This document shows positions 23,471 through 36,500 of a stretch of 64,000 nt of DNA, one piece after another (positions within the stretch are counted from its first letter, which is position 1; every line of letters begins with the position of its first letter). Origin of the DNA: Taeniopygia guttata (lineage: Eukaryota; Chordata; Aves; Passeriformes; Estrildidae). Under the pieces are notes generated by a model that saw only the letters and a list, made by a program, of their open reading frames with translations, ran no database searches and had not been told where the DNA came from. The stretch spans positions 71,287,001-71,351,000 of the forward strand of contig NC_133028.1 of NCBI RefSeq assembly GCF_048771995.1, given 5' to 3'. Made by a program: the position numbers and the translations under genes.

Positions 23471-26400
23471 TAAAAGTTAGAAAAGTCCTTTTTCAGACAG
23501 GAATTCAGAAATTAAGGGACTTCTAATGTTGTGATTTTTTGGGGGGCAGAGGTCTGCTTCTGATGGTTATAGAAGCCTGTCAGAAGTCCCCCAGATGTGA
23601 CAGTTTTAGATACATGCCACTATATCAAACTTCTTCAGTTTCAGGGTCTGCAGAAAGTAGCAACACTGAAGGTATTTTATACACTATTTCTAAAGGATGA
23701 ATTTTCAACATTCTAAACACTTAAGAAATACCTACAGAATCATATAAACCTGATAATCATATTCCATAAGAGTAGACAAGCATTTACAATAGTTTTTAAA
23801 ATGACTGGCATTATTGAAAAATGCAAATAATGATATTTCAGATTATTTTGTGCAAATGTTCCTGTGAAATATAAGAGGCAATTACCAATAATCACTTTTA
23901 CATTGGGAAAGTAATATTTTTATATGAATGAACAAATGATCAATGTTAATTATTTTTTAATCTTTCTCTTAAAATAAGATCTCTGCTTCTTGCTCTGCTT
24001 CAAAAATATTTTAATTTAGATTTCCAATCTCATAGCACAGACAGCAGTAATAAAGAGTGTATAGGAGAAAGAAGTATTAATCAGGAACTCACTGGCTGAA
24101 ATTTGTTTGTCTACATGATTTAAGCAAATGTTAAAATCCAAAATGAGTTCACATCTGGTCCTGGGCAGAAAGTTGGATCAAATTCATCAGACTGTGTTTG
24201 TAAGTAGAAATTCATCAAACTCTAATTAAAATTCACCAGAGCAGTGATCACAGGGCAGCAGTATATTGTAATTAAATATAACATAAAAATCTAAAACATA
24301 AATGTTAAACATCTCCCATTTTGCTTTACCAATGAAATTAATCGTATTTCAAATCAAAGATTTCAATTTTTAGGATTGATTTCAATGAAGAAGTGATAAA
24401 TAACTCCTTTATAATTACTGCAAAAGTGATATTAGGAGTGAAGGACTCAATAGTTCAGGCCAGATATCAGTGAAATAGAAAGAACAGCATTTAAGCTGTG
24501 TTTGAAAATAACAATAATGGTTCAGAGGACAAATACTCCACTTGTAATGGATCATTTTGAGGTCTCCAAGTTTTGGTCCCATTAAAGCATTTGGTTTTTA
24601 AGATGCACAGAAGTATTTAAAATCTGATTCTCCTTTTCTTTATCATAAGGTACAGGTTAAGTGTGCCTGGAACATTTTGGCTAAAATAACATCTGCTAAT
24701 TTATTGGGAAACCACTATTTGACAAGGGCCTTAAGAATCCTACAAAAGCTCTTACATTAGAGTCAGGAGTGTTGCTGGACACAATTTAATTCAGTAAAAT
24801 TGGTAAATTGCAAGTTTTTATCTTAACTTTTTTCCTGCAGTAACTTTTTCTCAGGACTTCTACCATTTCCAAGTGGTGAGTAATATCTAGTAAGTCTTAC
24901 AAAATACACAAACTTAAAGCTCTGGTATAAATAAATACATACACTGTTTAAAATGTATTCCGTTTGCTTTTCCCTCTTCAATGACTTATAATAATACAGT
25001 CTATTACAAGAAAAAAAACTAATTTAATTTTCTTACTTATCTTCATGCTGTAGACATATATCAAATTAGTAATTCTCTTTAAATCAATATTTTTTTTTAT
25101 TAGAGGTGGCTCAATTTTTTAGTCCATTAATTTTGAATATACTAGCTTCTCTTTTTTTTTGCAAAATTTAACACTGAGAATAGAGTACAAGGGGCCCTGT
25201 CACTATCTCTATAATCTAGAAAATTAGTTCAAGCCACTTTTTAATTCAAAGAACTTTTACTTCATCCTTTCCTAATGCTTAAGCTAGCTAAGTAATATTT
25301 CACTTACATTTTTATCAGACATTAGTTCTTAAGTGTTGACCTTACATTCTTAGTACATAACTAAAAGTGCCATGCTTTTAAAATGTCAAAAAAATTTAAA
25401 TATCTTCCAAAAAATTAAGACCTTGTGATAATATATGAAGAAAAATAAAAATATGCTGAAAGTTCATAGTATGTAGAACCATGTTAATCATTAATAAAAT
25501 GAATGACAATATACTTAAAAATAAAGCATATTCAAAAAAGCCTATGGTACAGCATATATTTTATATTTATGTGCAGTTAAATAATGTATGATATAGTTCT
25601 TGGATAGATGTTCAGGGTAAAGTTGTGCATTTGAAGCCAGACCTGGTTCTTACCAGTGGAAAGGGGAAAAAAAAATATTTGTTTTCTTTAATTGTTTGGT
25701 TTTTTTTCCTATTTATTTCAGATCCTCAAGTCCCTAGCTAGTCTTTACAAAACTCACATTATCCAGAATATTTCTCTTGATTTAAGAATGAATCAAGTAC
25801 ATTTCTTCCACTGTTCTAATTAGTAAATATTTCACTTGCTGCAAGGATATTACACAGGTCTCACATTAGACTCATATGTAGCACATAGTAAGGAAAACAC
25901 ATACCCTCCTAATGAAAATATGGGATTTAAACATTGTAGCTGTGACCTTGGAGATCTAAGATTTAAGACTTCATAAAGCCTTCAAATTAATTTGACTTGA
26001 TATGTCAAGAAAATAACCAAAGATCTGTTTTATATGTAAACACCTACAACATGTAGATGTAGGACAATCTTCTTCCACAATATTGACAAGAATTTAAGCA
26101 GGCAGTTCTCAGAGAAATAGCAGGACTGGTGGGTAATCAAACCTCATTAAATGGGTGAGATGAGGGGTGTGAATGAGGAAGGCACAAGCATTAGTGCCAT
26201 GAACACTGAAATACCATGGGTTTTGAGCTGAGGAAAATATGTTTTAGGGGGTACTAATATCAGTTTTTGCAATAAAGTCTTCCAGCACCCCTGCCTACTT
26301 TGAGCATATTGTTTTAGGCACGATCATTTTTAGAGGTACTTCCAGATGATAAGTAGTTCCTGTAACTTTCTTAGTATGTTCCACTCTTACAAAGCTAATA

Positions 26401-26496
26401 AGGCTAAAAGATACTTAAAAATTTCAGTCCTTCCATGGGATTAAGCCAATTAAAAATATTGCTTCATTTGCCTAGCATAAAGTATTGTAAATGCAG
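23471..26496. other. Gene-free AT-rich DNA
   Basis: No gene, RNA gene or recognisable mobile element. Scattered A/T tracts only. Confidence 0.5.
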
Positions 26497-26882
26497 GCGA
26501 ACCCAATGGGAAGAAATGACGATGTCTGACTCAATTCAGAAGGCTGAATTATTTCTTTATTATAACTATGCTAAAATACATTAATATGCTTTATAAAAGG
26601 AGGATAATAAAACTACATACTACTTTCTCTGACTCTAACTCTAACACAACTGGTGACCCTCTCTGAGAGCCCAGCCCCAGGTGGGTTGGATTGGCCACCA
26701 GGCCCAAACAATCCTCACCAGAATCCAACCAAGCACTCACCCCAGGTAAACAATTCTCTAAATACATTCTACATAGGAAAAACAAGGAGCAGAAATAGAA
26801 ATTGTTTTCTCTTTCATTTCTCTCTGTGCAGGTATTTTGATTTAAATCCAAGGAAGACATTTTTTTAGCAGAAAGTAAACTT
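26497..26882 (-). mobile_element. Old diverged LTR, passerine ERV type
   Basis: Read on the minus strand the order fits a common songbird LTR. A 5' part near 26880-26780 corresponds to the pyrimidine/purine block around AAACAATT. It is followed by the GTTTACC and GATTGG-like blocks (26760-26680), then AATAAA at 26561-26556 and the terminal GAGTCAGA-like block near 26525-26535. Both ends are eroded and no clear terminal inverted repeat or target duplication remains, so boundaries are approximate. No retroviral genes lie beside it, so it is probably a solo LTR. Open frames on both strands inside it are not genes. Assignment to an ERVL-like family is from memory. Confidence 0.62.
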
Positions 26883-27657
26883 TTTAATTACATAGTGTAA
26901 TAAAACTGGTAATATTAACAAAAACAAGCACAAAAGCAGGAGTAAAAATAGCAAATGAGGGTAGTTTCTCTATATTTATATTCAGACATGTCCACTCTCT
27001 CATCCAAATTATGTCTAAAATTTCAGGTCAGAACAATAATACTTATCAAATATAGAACAGTTTGCTTTATGCCTGTTTCCTAGCATTACCTCTGGTTACA
27101 GAATTTATAACCCAGTCATATCCAAATACTTGTTTTAAAATCTGTCCAAAATACAAAACTTTCTGATGCACCTGTTTTTCCATCTCTCATGCTTTATAAA
27201 TTTCCTCCCTTACTCTAACATTTATTTTAGTTTGGAAGTTTACCCACTGCTCAAGAGTTGTTTCTACAAAGTTAGAGCAATGAGCGAAATATTGAATAAA
27301 GACTGTAATACAATTGTAAACATTTTAAATGAGTATTTCATCCAAAATCAAATCTTCAGTTCTTATTTAATTTGGTCGCTGCACAGATTGCAAAACTCAT
27401 GTTCTTTCCCAGCACAACATCAATAAGATATTTTCTCCACCAGCTGCTCACACGTGTGGTTTGTTGTGACTATTAACCACAGAAAAGTTACCTCAGTATT
27501 GGATCTCACTGATTAATAGACTCAAACCATCTTGATTTCTAGAAGTTATTGCTGGATATTTTCTGGTTAAAGGCACTCATGGCAATATCAAGTTCTTCAC
27601 CAATCTCTAATAACTATATTTCAAACAAGTCCTGCAAACATTTTTAGCTATGTTCAT
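26883..27657. other. Gene-free AT-rich DNA
   Basis: No gene or recognisable element. An 86-codon open frame at 27166-27426 is Phe/Leu/Ser-rich and without motifs. Confidence 0.5.
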
Positions 27658-27714
27658 AAATATATACATATCTGTGTGTAAATGTATACATGTTTGCATA
27701 TACATATATATATT
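27658..27714. repeat. TA/CA/TG microsatellite
   Basis: Alternating TATACA, TGTGTGTA and CATATATATA units. Overlapping minus-strand frames read as Tyr/Ile/Val/His repeats and are artefacts of the repeat. Confidence 0.85.
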
Positions 27715-27883
27715 GCAGACATCTCACTGGTAAGGAGCTGGGCCATATAGGGATCAGACCAATCAGCAGTTGAGACCCAGACTTCCTATAAAAGAAGGGA
27801 TAAAACACCATAAAACAGCTTTGGTGCGTGTGTGATCCCTGTCTCCAACCACCAGCCCCACGGAACATGTGGCATTTTAAAGT
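27715..27883. other. Unclassified insert-like segment between two microsatellites
   Basis: About 170 bp of more mixed composition, bounded on both sides by TA/CA microsatellites. It contains CCTATAAAAG at 27785-27794, a TATA-box-like word, followed by a GC-richer stretch. This could be a fragment of an LTR promoter region or another repeat, but I do not recognise it. Confidence 0.25.
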
Positions 27884-27917
27884 AATATACATATATATAT
27901 ACACATGCACATACATA
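27884..27917. repeat. TA/CA microsatellite
   Basis: Short run of ATATAT followed by ACACATGCACATACATAC. Similar in composition to the repeat at 27658-27714. Confidence 0.8.
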
Positions 27918-30900
27918 CTTTGATATGTGTATTCTATTCATTACTTGAAAAGTAAATATTTTCTTGTAATTATCTACATAGTACAAGGTTAGGTCCAGGA
28001 TAGAGTCACGTTTAGGTGGTTCTCTATTCTATAAAGGGTAAGGGTCATGTGGCAGGCACAAAAAAAAAGGTCTTGGAAGCTGCTGTAACCATTGATAGTG
28101 CAGGGAATGTTACTGTGGAGTGATGAGCAACACCTCAGAGTTTAGCCAGCTGAGCCAGGTTCAATTGCTTTGAATACAGTATGTCCAAGATATTACTTAT
28201 ATGTGAGGAATTTCAGTTAAATCCCAGTGTTTTGGTTCATGGTGAGCCATAGTGGCAGATGCTGACTCCTCAATGCCCACTTTCCATGCTGATGTTGCAG
28301 CCATGTGCTTGCTTGGAGCTTTGCAAGAAAAACATTTGACTTTTTTCTCCTGGCAGTAGGACTCAGGCAAGTCCAAGAGCTGAAATACTCTTTACTCAGA
28401 CAGAAAAAAAAGTTTCCATTGACCAGAGCTATCATTTTTAAAGGCACACTCCATATGACAATTCTAATTTCTCTTCAATTCCAAATGTTAATAGTTCCCC
28501 TTGGCTTTCTTATCTTCTTAGTGCACAAGTGTATAAACCTAATTTTTTTCTAAGCCTACCAATCAAAGCAGCAGTTATGATGTAGCACACATGGGTCTAC
28601 CGAAATACAAAAAATGTTAAACCCTGGCAAAGTCTCTATATTATCATAGAGTTTCCTACTAATTAAAGATCTTAATGATGAACCGAAACCCATAAGGAAA
28701 ATTGACTTTTGAGTGTGACATGACCAATGTAATAACCACAGGCAACAGAGATGTTCTGCTGACAGACAAATTGCCTTCCTGTATTCTTAGATTTTGTTTG
28801 TTGTCATTAGTAATTCCATGGAAAGACTATAGGCAAGCAGAAGTATAAGGCAGAACTGGTCACAGAATTAACCTATGTTTTTTAAAGCTGTGTTTTAAAA
28901 AAAGTCTCTGGCTATAGGTGTGTCAAAGAATGAAATTTCTTGCCATGCATTTGGAAACCGGATCTTCGGAACCAAACATATTTGCATTTGTGAATGTTAT
29001 GGAAGTAAGTGCTTGTGAGTTGTCATCAGCTTATTGCTGAGAAACTCCTGAACCAGAAACTACTGCAACAATCAAAAATAATTTTAAACTCTTTTCAGCT
29101 AATAGGATTATTTAACTAATAAAATAATGCAACGCTTTAAATATGAGTTTTTTATTATCTCAACTCATACACAAATTATTTTTCTGACTTAAAAAAAACC
29201 ACCCATTTCCCCCAAGCTATAAATGCAGTTTTACAGATTGGAGCAGATGGTGGTTTAGAGGGAAGATGTTCTAACCCACTATAAAGGTATAGTTACTGCA
29301 ATATTGTGTGGTGACAGATGTTAGTAAGAGCTTACGAGTTTTGTCTTTTTTATATTTTCTTTATTGTTGCTTTATAGTGTATTTCATGCAGTTTGAAGAA
29401 AAATAATCTTACTTTCCCATCGTTCCAATTTGTGTGTTGAATTTTTGGCTTAATAAAGATTCTGGGATGTTCCAACATTTTCAACTGCCTTATTACTTAA
29501 ATTTGCTTTTTCTAAAAAGCATTTAAATACAGAAATAAAATCTATTAATATATTTTTCTATTTTTATTCCCCTAGAAAAAAAATGTGTTCAAAGATAACA
29601 GTCAGAAGGGCTCCAATGAAGAGAAAAGTGTGAGAGGATGGAAATCTGTACAATGCTCAACAGACTTGAAGTCTGCCAGAGCATATGGGAAAGAGAATCC
29701 TTAACTGACAAATCTTTACTGAGAATGAACCTGTTAACCAAAGCAATTTAAATGCAGGCAGTGTTCACTGGAGTGCTCCAGCTGACCTCAGCCTTTTTCT
29801 GATAGCAGAGGGAAGCTTTTAAGGGATTTTCACAACCAAGTGGAACTGAACCCATAAGTGCACAGGAAAATGATGCATTTCTTGCAGCTTATTTTTGCCT
29901 GAATCCAATTATGCCTAGTCAACAGCCAGCTGTTGCCTCAAAATAGACTAAGTTGGGAACTCTCTGCAGAAAATTTGGAAAAATGAAAGCCAGCTAGTTG
30001 TAAGAATGGATTAGAGTGGTGATTTTCAAATTTCTTTTTTTTTTTTTGCAGTGTTGTATTTCTTACTCTAACCTAGGATTGCTAGGTCACTCTGATCTAG
30101 ATGCCAAAATGGCAGTGCCAGCTGAGACTCTCTTGAGAGTATTCTTCAGGCAAGTAAGTGGATTACATCTCAAGCACTGTATTGTCTGCAGTTTTCAATT
30201 CAGTTAAGCTCTGGGAATTGCAGATAGCAGCTGAAAGAGCCCTCACTTTAAAGAGAAAGGTATAAATGTCTGAAGAGGGAAAGGATTTTCTAACTGTGAG
30301 ATTTGCCCTGAGAAATTGAAGATATGTTTCTAAGGTAAGGAAAACAAAGGAACTGTCTCAGAATCTTCATGGACAGCAAATAGGAAACAGAGATTTAAGA
30401 TGGTCTATACAGGCATCACAGAATTTGATGAACTGAAGAGGAAGATCAGGTGTGGGACTGACAATAGCAAGCACAATGGAATTTATGAGTAAAGTGACAA
30501 CATGGAAAGAAATGGATTTTTTATAATACAAATAGTCTTACAAAAAACAAAAAACCTAACAAAATTCACAAATATATGAGTATGGAATGAAGTGATGAGA
30601 GGTGATAAAATCAATTGAGGATAATTTTGAAATTAATGGGAGATCTGAGAATTAGCTGCCTTTAATCATTACAAGTCAAGATAGCTTGTCTTTACAGACA
30701 GTTGAGAAATGTTTCAGGTACTCAGATTCATAAGAAATATCTCTAAAATGTTGTCATTTTACAGGATAATTTTGCCTATGAAACACAAAACTTGAATGTA
30801 AACAGGGGTTTAGGATTAAACACTGAACTATTAGAATTGTATTTTGCTCTTATGCAGGTTGTAAGCTGAAACTGAACAGCCTGATGGTATTATTAATATT

Positions 30901-31099
30901 GCTATTCATTGCACTCATAAACTTTTTCCCATCTCTACTTTTCTTCAAGGAGGCTGAAGCTTTGATTTTTTTTGGCAAAGAACCAAGGAAGGACTGCAAC
31001 AGTGTGTTTAGTGAAGATTTAGGCAAAAACTTGAGCAGTTTAAATCAGTGTCAAGTTAGTATGTTCTTTTAAAATTACTCCACAGCCTCCAGAACTGGC
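27918..31099. other. Gene-free DNA
   Basis: No gene, RNA gene or recognisable mobile element. The part near 29600-30000 is less repetitive than average but shows no feature I can name. Confidence 0.5.
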
Positions 31100-31720
31100 A
31101 CCCTGTCTATAGTGCAGACTTGCAATTGCATTTTTGATTAGCAGTTTGCAAAAGAAGCTCTTTGGAGGCATCTTAATGGGCAGATTGCAATTCTGTGTCC
31201 ATGCTAAAAACTCATTAAGGGCCAGTAAATATGAGTGGAATGAGGGAAAGCAGAAAGATTAAAGGGGCAATTACAATCCAGCAATGAAAGCAGGTATTTT
31301 CATTCACTGTGCAAACAAAATTTCAATTGCCCTTTGGGCACTTATGTATCACTGGCAAATAACCAGTCTGCAAGGAGAGCACTTTATATGTGAATACTGT
31401 AACTTGGTGGGCACGCAAGCATGCAGCAGGTATTAAATGGATAAATATGTGTAAAGATTGTGTTTGGCTGGGCAAGAGACAGAAGCCTGGCAGAGGAGAT
31501 CCTGGTGACACAGCACAGCAAGCTCTGTGCGTCTTGTTGGATTAAAGACTAGATTTGTGTCTTAGCCAATATAATGTCATGTAGAGTTATGTAAATCCCA
31601 TCACAGAAATGCAAACACAATGCAGCAGCAGCATTCTTTGGCATGGGCTCTTCAGCTGTTTTCCTGAAACCAATTTGATGTCTTGCTACAGATTGTTTCT
31701 CCCTTGCGGCACAGACACTC
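31100..31720. promoter_or_regulatory. Candidate conserved non-coding element with POU-type sites
   Basis: This 600-bp stretch has little homopolymer and contains POU/octamer-like words: ATGCAAAC at 31609-31616 and ATGTAAAT at 31589-31596. Homeodomain-like ATTAG and CAATTA words and a CTCATTAAGG word occur near 31130-31280. It ends just before a T-run at about 31738. The motif mix is typical of vertebrate developmental enhancers, but that is inference. An open minus-strand frame inside it (31323-31511) has no motif. Confidence 0.22.
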
Positions 31721-33049
31721 TGTTAGTTGAATTCAACTTTTTTTTTTTTTTTTCTGAATTATTATGATGTAAACCCCATAGTTTAATAACTTCAATGTTT
31801 ATTTTGCTTAAATGTTATACTTTAGGACAACTAGAAAGTTGATGTTATAGTAAGTGAAAATTATATATTGCAATCGAGGAAGTAAGCAACCTTTAGCGAA
31901 AAAATATTTAATGTTCAAGGAAAAAATATCCTGACTGATAATGCAATATAGGCATTCATATAATCAGACAGAGACCAAAAATAGTGAAGACAAGCATTAA
32001 CCAGTCACTGAGCACAGTAATACCAGTTCAGGGAGAAAGAAAAGCAGGACAGGGGCTTATTTCACCTCTTTCCATAAGGCAATGGCAAGAGGACAGAGCC
32101 AGCCCGATGACAGAAGATGACATGCCAGCCCTCATTTCTGTGCAAGGCAGCAAAAGAGGAATTCTTCCAGGGGGAAGAAAAGGGGTGAGGATGAGAGTAA
32201 AACAGCAGTTCAGAATAACTGTGGGGGAGTGCAAACCTGTCCTTTGATGAGGTTTGCTATGACTTTCAATTTCTCCTTTGCCCAAGGCATTCTAATTATG
32301 GTTCTAATCTAGCCCCAGGTGCTGCAGTTGTTGTACTAAAGATTCAGGCCTCATGCCCTGATAGTTTATGCTGAATTCAAAAATCACTTTAGGGGTGAAA
32401 GTTCAGACTTAAAGCACAGCTTTTGAATGCAAGTTTAAATGATACCCTCAAAATAAAATGCCTGCAGGTGCCCTCTTTTCACTTTATAATATGTTAATAT
32501 TTAGCCTAAAGTAGCTAACACATTAGGGAATTTCCCTTCACTTCAGCTTTTTAGGGCCTCTGCTGTATATGATAGTACTTTGGACATCATGAAAAAGTGT
32601 TTTTTGAATATATCTACTTTAAGCTGTGTGATGCATTCGAAAAAGATTTAGAAAACATCAAGATTATAACATGATGTTCTCAAATTATGTATACTGGGTT
32701 TACTTTCCTTCATAATATCTTTTAAGATAAATCTGATTCAGTGTAGAAAAGTGAACAGCAGCATTTAGTTTGCTAGCATTCTTTGATTTTATAGATCTCC
32801 TTACGTTTAGTTCTTCGTTAAGATGTATTGAATAGCTGTGTGTGGCATTTAAAGTTTCTCCTTCCAAACCTGCTTCCACTTTATAGTAAGATAAAAAATC
32901 AAAACATTTCGCAAAAGTCAGCATTCCCCTTAGAGCTTCATCACTATCTTGCAACGGCACTATTATCCTCGTGTCTTAAATCTCCCTTTCAGAATATTTT
33001 GGTTTCCTGGGTTGGTTTGACGCTAATCTCATGTAACAGTTGTTTGCAA
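31721..33049. other. Gene-free DNA
   Basis: No gene seen. Two overlapping frames on opposite strands around 31984-32285 (85-87 codons) sit in a GC-richer patch and lack any domain. Antisense overlap of two such frames is expected from composition alone. Confidence 0.5.
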
Positions 33050-33560
33050 ATGTGCAGCTATGCTGTCTGTTGAGATCTGTAAAAACACTGATAGCTTCTG
33101 GAGCTGTTTGCTGCAGGAACAGGAGCTTGGCTGACAGTGATGGAAATGGGCGTCAAGCTGAGGCAGTCCAAGCTTGTCCTGATGCTGAAGGATTGCCCAC
33201 CTTGAGAGCTAATTGGAATTAAAGGATTATCTCACCTAGAGAGCTAATTGGAATGCTGGATCGATGGCTGAGATTTGAAGTTCAGGCCACAGGTGAGATG
33301 ATTTGTCTTGCCTGTAGATATTGGTTCACGTGAACCCTACGCAATGCAATGACTCACCAGAAAATAATAATTTACTCCCAATGCATGCCTGTGTCAAGAG
33401 GCCTCATTTTTAGTTCATCAAAGCAATTCAAGGGTATATTGAATTTATTTAGGAAATTATTAGAGCTTTATAAGCAAACATTTACACTCCCTTGCTATGG
33501 AAACCACTAGCTATTTCTGGATATTTTATAACTTTAAAGACTGTGTGCACAGCAACATCT
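33050..33560. promoter_or_regulatory. Candidate regulatory element with duplicated homeodomain motif and palindromic E-box
   Basis: Two 22-bp copies at 33198-33219 and 33233-33254 differ at one base, and each contains GAGAGCTAATTGGAAT with the TAATTG homeodomain core. Between them lies GGATTA, the reverse complement of the OTX/PITX-type TAATCC. Farther on, GGTTCACGTGAACC at 33323-33336 is a perfect 14-bp palindrome around the E-box CACGTG. These are direct sequence observations. That they act as an enhancer is inference. Confidence 0.28.
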
Positions 33561-36500
33561 TCTCACCCACTTCCTCAGCCTTTTGAGGTGAATGTATTCA
33601 AATAAACACTGTTCCATGGGTCTGAAAGTAGATTTTGCCCTTAATTGTAATAGTTGTAAGATACATGGCATTGCCTCTTTTAAGCCAACATGTCATTTAA
33701 ACTGCATACCTATGTTACTAATTTTAAATATATACCTGACAACTAAACTGAATTTTCATTGTTTTAATATTTTTTCAAAGTTTTTATTGAGTTTAAAATC
33801 AGTCTGTGTGCTAAAATTTGTAAGTAAGTCTAAAAATATAATAGTTGATGATCTAATTTTTGGGAAAACGCTGTTCTTTGAGCAATGAAGGCAAAACCAG
33901 AAAAAACTCAGCATTCCTAAGAGTTTCAACTCCCACAAAGTAAACTTAAAAGATGTATCTATCAATTAAAAGGAAGAATCAAATTAAAAGAGACAATAGG
34001 CATTGTTTATCATGCCTGTAGCTCTGAGGCCATCCAAACAATTTTTCCCCTCAGCGTCTGAAACCGAACAAAAAAAAATCAATTTATTTTCTGAGGAATC
34101 AATGTTATCAGTTATATTTTAATAACAGCGACTCACAACTTAAAGGGGCATAACAAGAGATATCCTTAGCTCTTTATCTTTACTGTAGAAAAACACAGCA
34201 TAGAAGTTGAGCTGATGTTGAAAATATAGAGTCAGGCCTGAATATTTACATAGGTAAAGTTGTAGGCATTGAAGACACCTAAATAAGTTTTCAGGTACTG
34301 TTAAATGTACCATCTGTGCTAGGTACAACCAACAGGATTGCCAGTGTTGTAATTCAGCTTTAGAGTCAAAAATAAAGTCCTACTTTAGAAATTTTAATCT
34401 TTAGTGTGAATTTTATTGAGTTTTTTACACCTCTAATATAGCAACAGAGAGAAAAATGGTAACAGAAAGTAAGATCAGGACTATAAACTACAAAATATGA
34501 CAGAATGAATTCATATAAAGCTATTGCAGGAAGAAAATTGATTTTTTTCCCTTTTTATTTTAATTTGTTTTATTTTATGCTGACACTTGAAACAGATAAG
34601 AAAATCCAGGGAAAAAACAGAATGAAGAAATCTCTTTTGCCTATTTTATTAGACAATGGGTATATTATGATCTGTTCAAAAAAATGTCTCAAATTTTCAT
34701 TTTACTTCTCAAGAAGAAATGTATCAAAAATAAAATAAATATAGATGGTAAAAGTAAACAAATATTTGTTTTTGTAATATGAGTTTAATTTACATTATAT
34801 AATAACTAAACTAGCCATTACACAAATGTAGGAAAAATAACAGTATTCAAGGACAGCAAAAGTAAAGATTGTCAATGCCATGAGCTTTACACATTTATGA
34901 AATACCACTATTGGTTTTGGGTCATAAAAACGATAGCTTCACTTGCAAAAGAGCAATGAATCATATATAGTAGGCTTGGGAAAAAAAAAAAAAAAAAAAG
35001 AGCTTACATCTACACTTTATTATTAACCAGAAAAGTTATTGCATTATCTTGAAAACCAACACTCCATCTGGAAGCTCCTCCATGGCTGAAGGAGCTCTGG
35101 AGACGTGCTTCAGTGGAAGGAATTCATTTATCTGAAAGCATCACACCTAATGTACGAGGCACTAAGCTTTGATTTCATGGTCTCATGCAGGCTGCACAAA
35201 TATCTCTCAGTACAGCTTTTAAGAAATGACAGTCAGGAAGGGATGAACAGGAGCTAGATATCCTGTAATTTCAGAAGCTTACTGCCCGTATTTTAAGTCA
35301 CTCAGTTGTCTGGAAGTTTTCCTCTTGATAGGATTAAATCCTTATTCTAAATAACAACATATTGATAGCCTTGAATATTTACCTCAGAGTTGCCTTTGGT
35401 GAAGAGTGAATTTCATTTCCTTCAAGACACAGGCAGCACTTGGATGGTCTAAAATCTACATATTTAAATCTGTGCATGAATGAAGAGAGACATGTTTGAA
35501 GTTAACAGTTGAACAGTTTTTTAAAAAAGTCAAATTAATTTGAGTCTAAGGCATATATCATATTGATTGGCACTGAAGGCATAACTGAACTGAGAAAGGA
35601 GTTATTATCTGTATGATCTCTGAGAGTGTACAAGATAATACTTTCACCCAGCTCCCTCCCAAACACTGATCTTAAGTTTTAGTGTTTTGTCAGACTTTGG
35701 ATGACTTTTCAGAAGACCAAGAAAAGCTCCCTTTTGACACATTTCAGGCAAACATATAGAAAATAACTTCTCATAAATCTTACAGTACACTGACTTCCCT
35801 GTCTCTTCCACCAGAGACAAAGAATTAATCTATATAGAAAATGAAGGTAACTAGAATGGGCTTATCCAAACAGCTAAACTTTGAAAAATTGCATGTACCC
35901 AAAAAAAAAAAAATTAAAAATGTGAAGTGTTGCTGTACAGCACTTTGCCGTATTTATTTAGTGTGGATGCTACACAAATATAGCACAATAAAGGCATGCA
36001 GAAGCAATTCAGAACCAAAATCACTGCTGTGGGATTGGCATGGTTCCAGTTCAGGATAAACAGATCCATACTCTATACCTCTTTTGTTCAAACAAATGAA
36101 GGAGGTCATTAGTTCTTTGTGTGGAACAGTTACTAAAGTGGATAAAGTGTGCATTTAGTGCCTGTCTAACTAAAATTAAATGAGATACCAAAGTTATTCC
36201 TATATCCTTTTTCTAGAAATAAAAGCTAGATAGTTTCCAGGAATAATATATAGCCAAAATAATACATTGCTAAAGCCTTGCTGTTGAAAGATGCTGTAAA
36301 GAATCTGTTGGTGACAAAGCAATTGCTGGGGACATCACTGGCACAGATCCAGTGTTCACCAGCCTGGTGATATATCCTTCTTAAATCTGTACCACACTCA
36401 GAAGAATGTTGCTATAATAATAAAATGTGATTTTTAGCAGTCTGGGAAAGAGGTTGAATTTGAATCTGTGGTCTTTATCTTGCTTCCATATCTGCATTTT

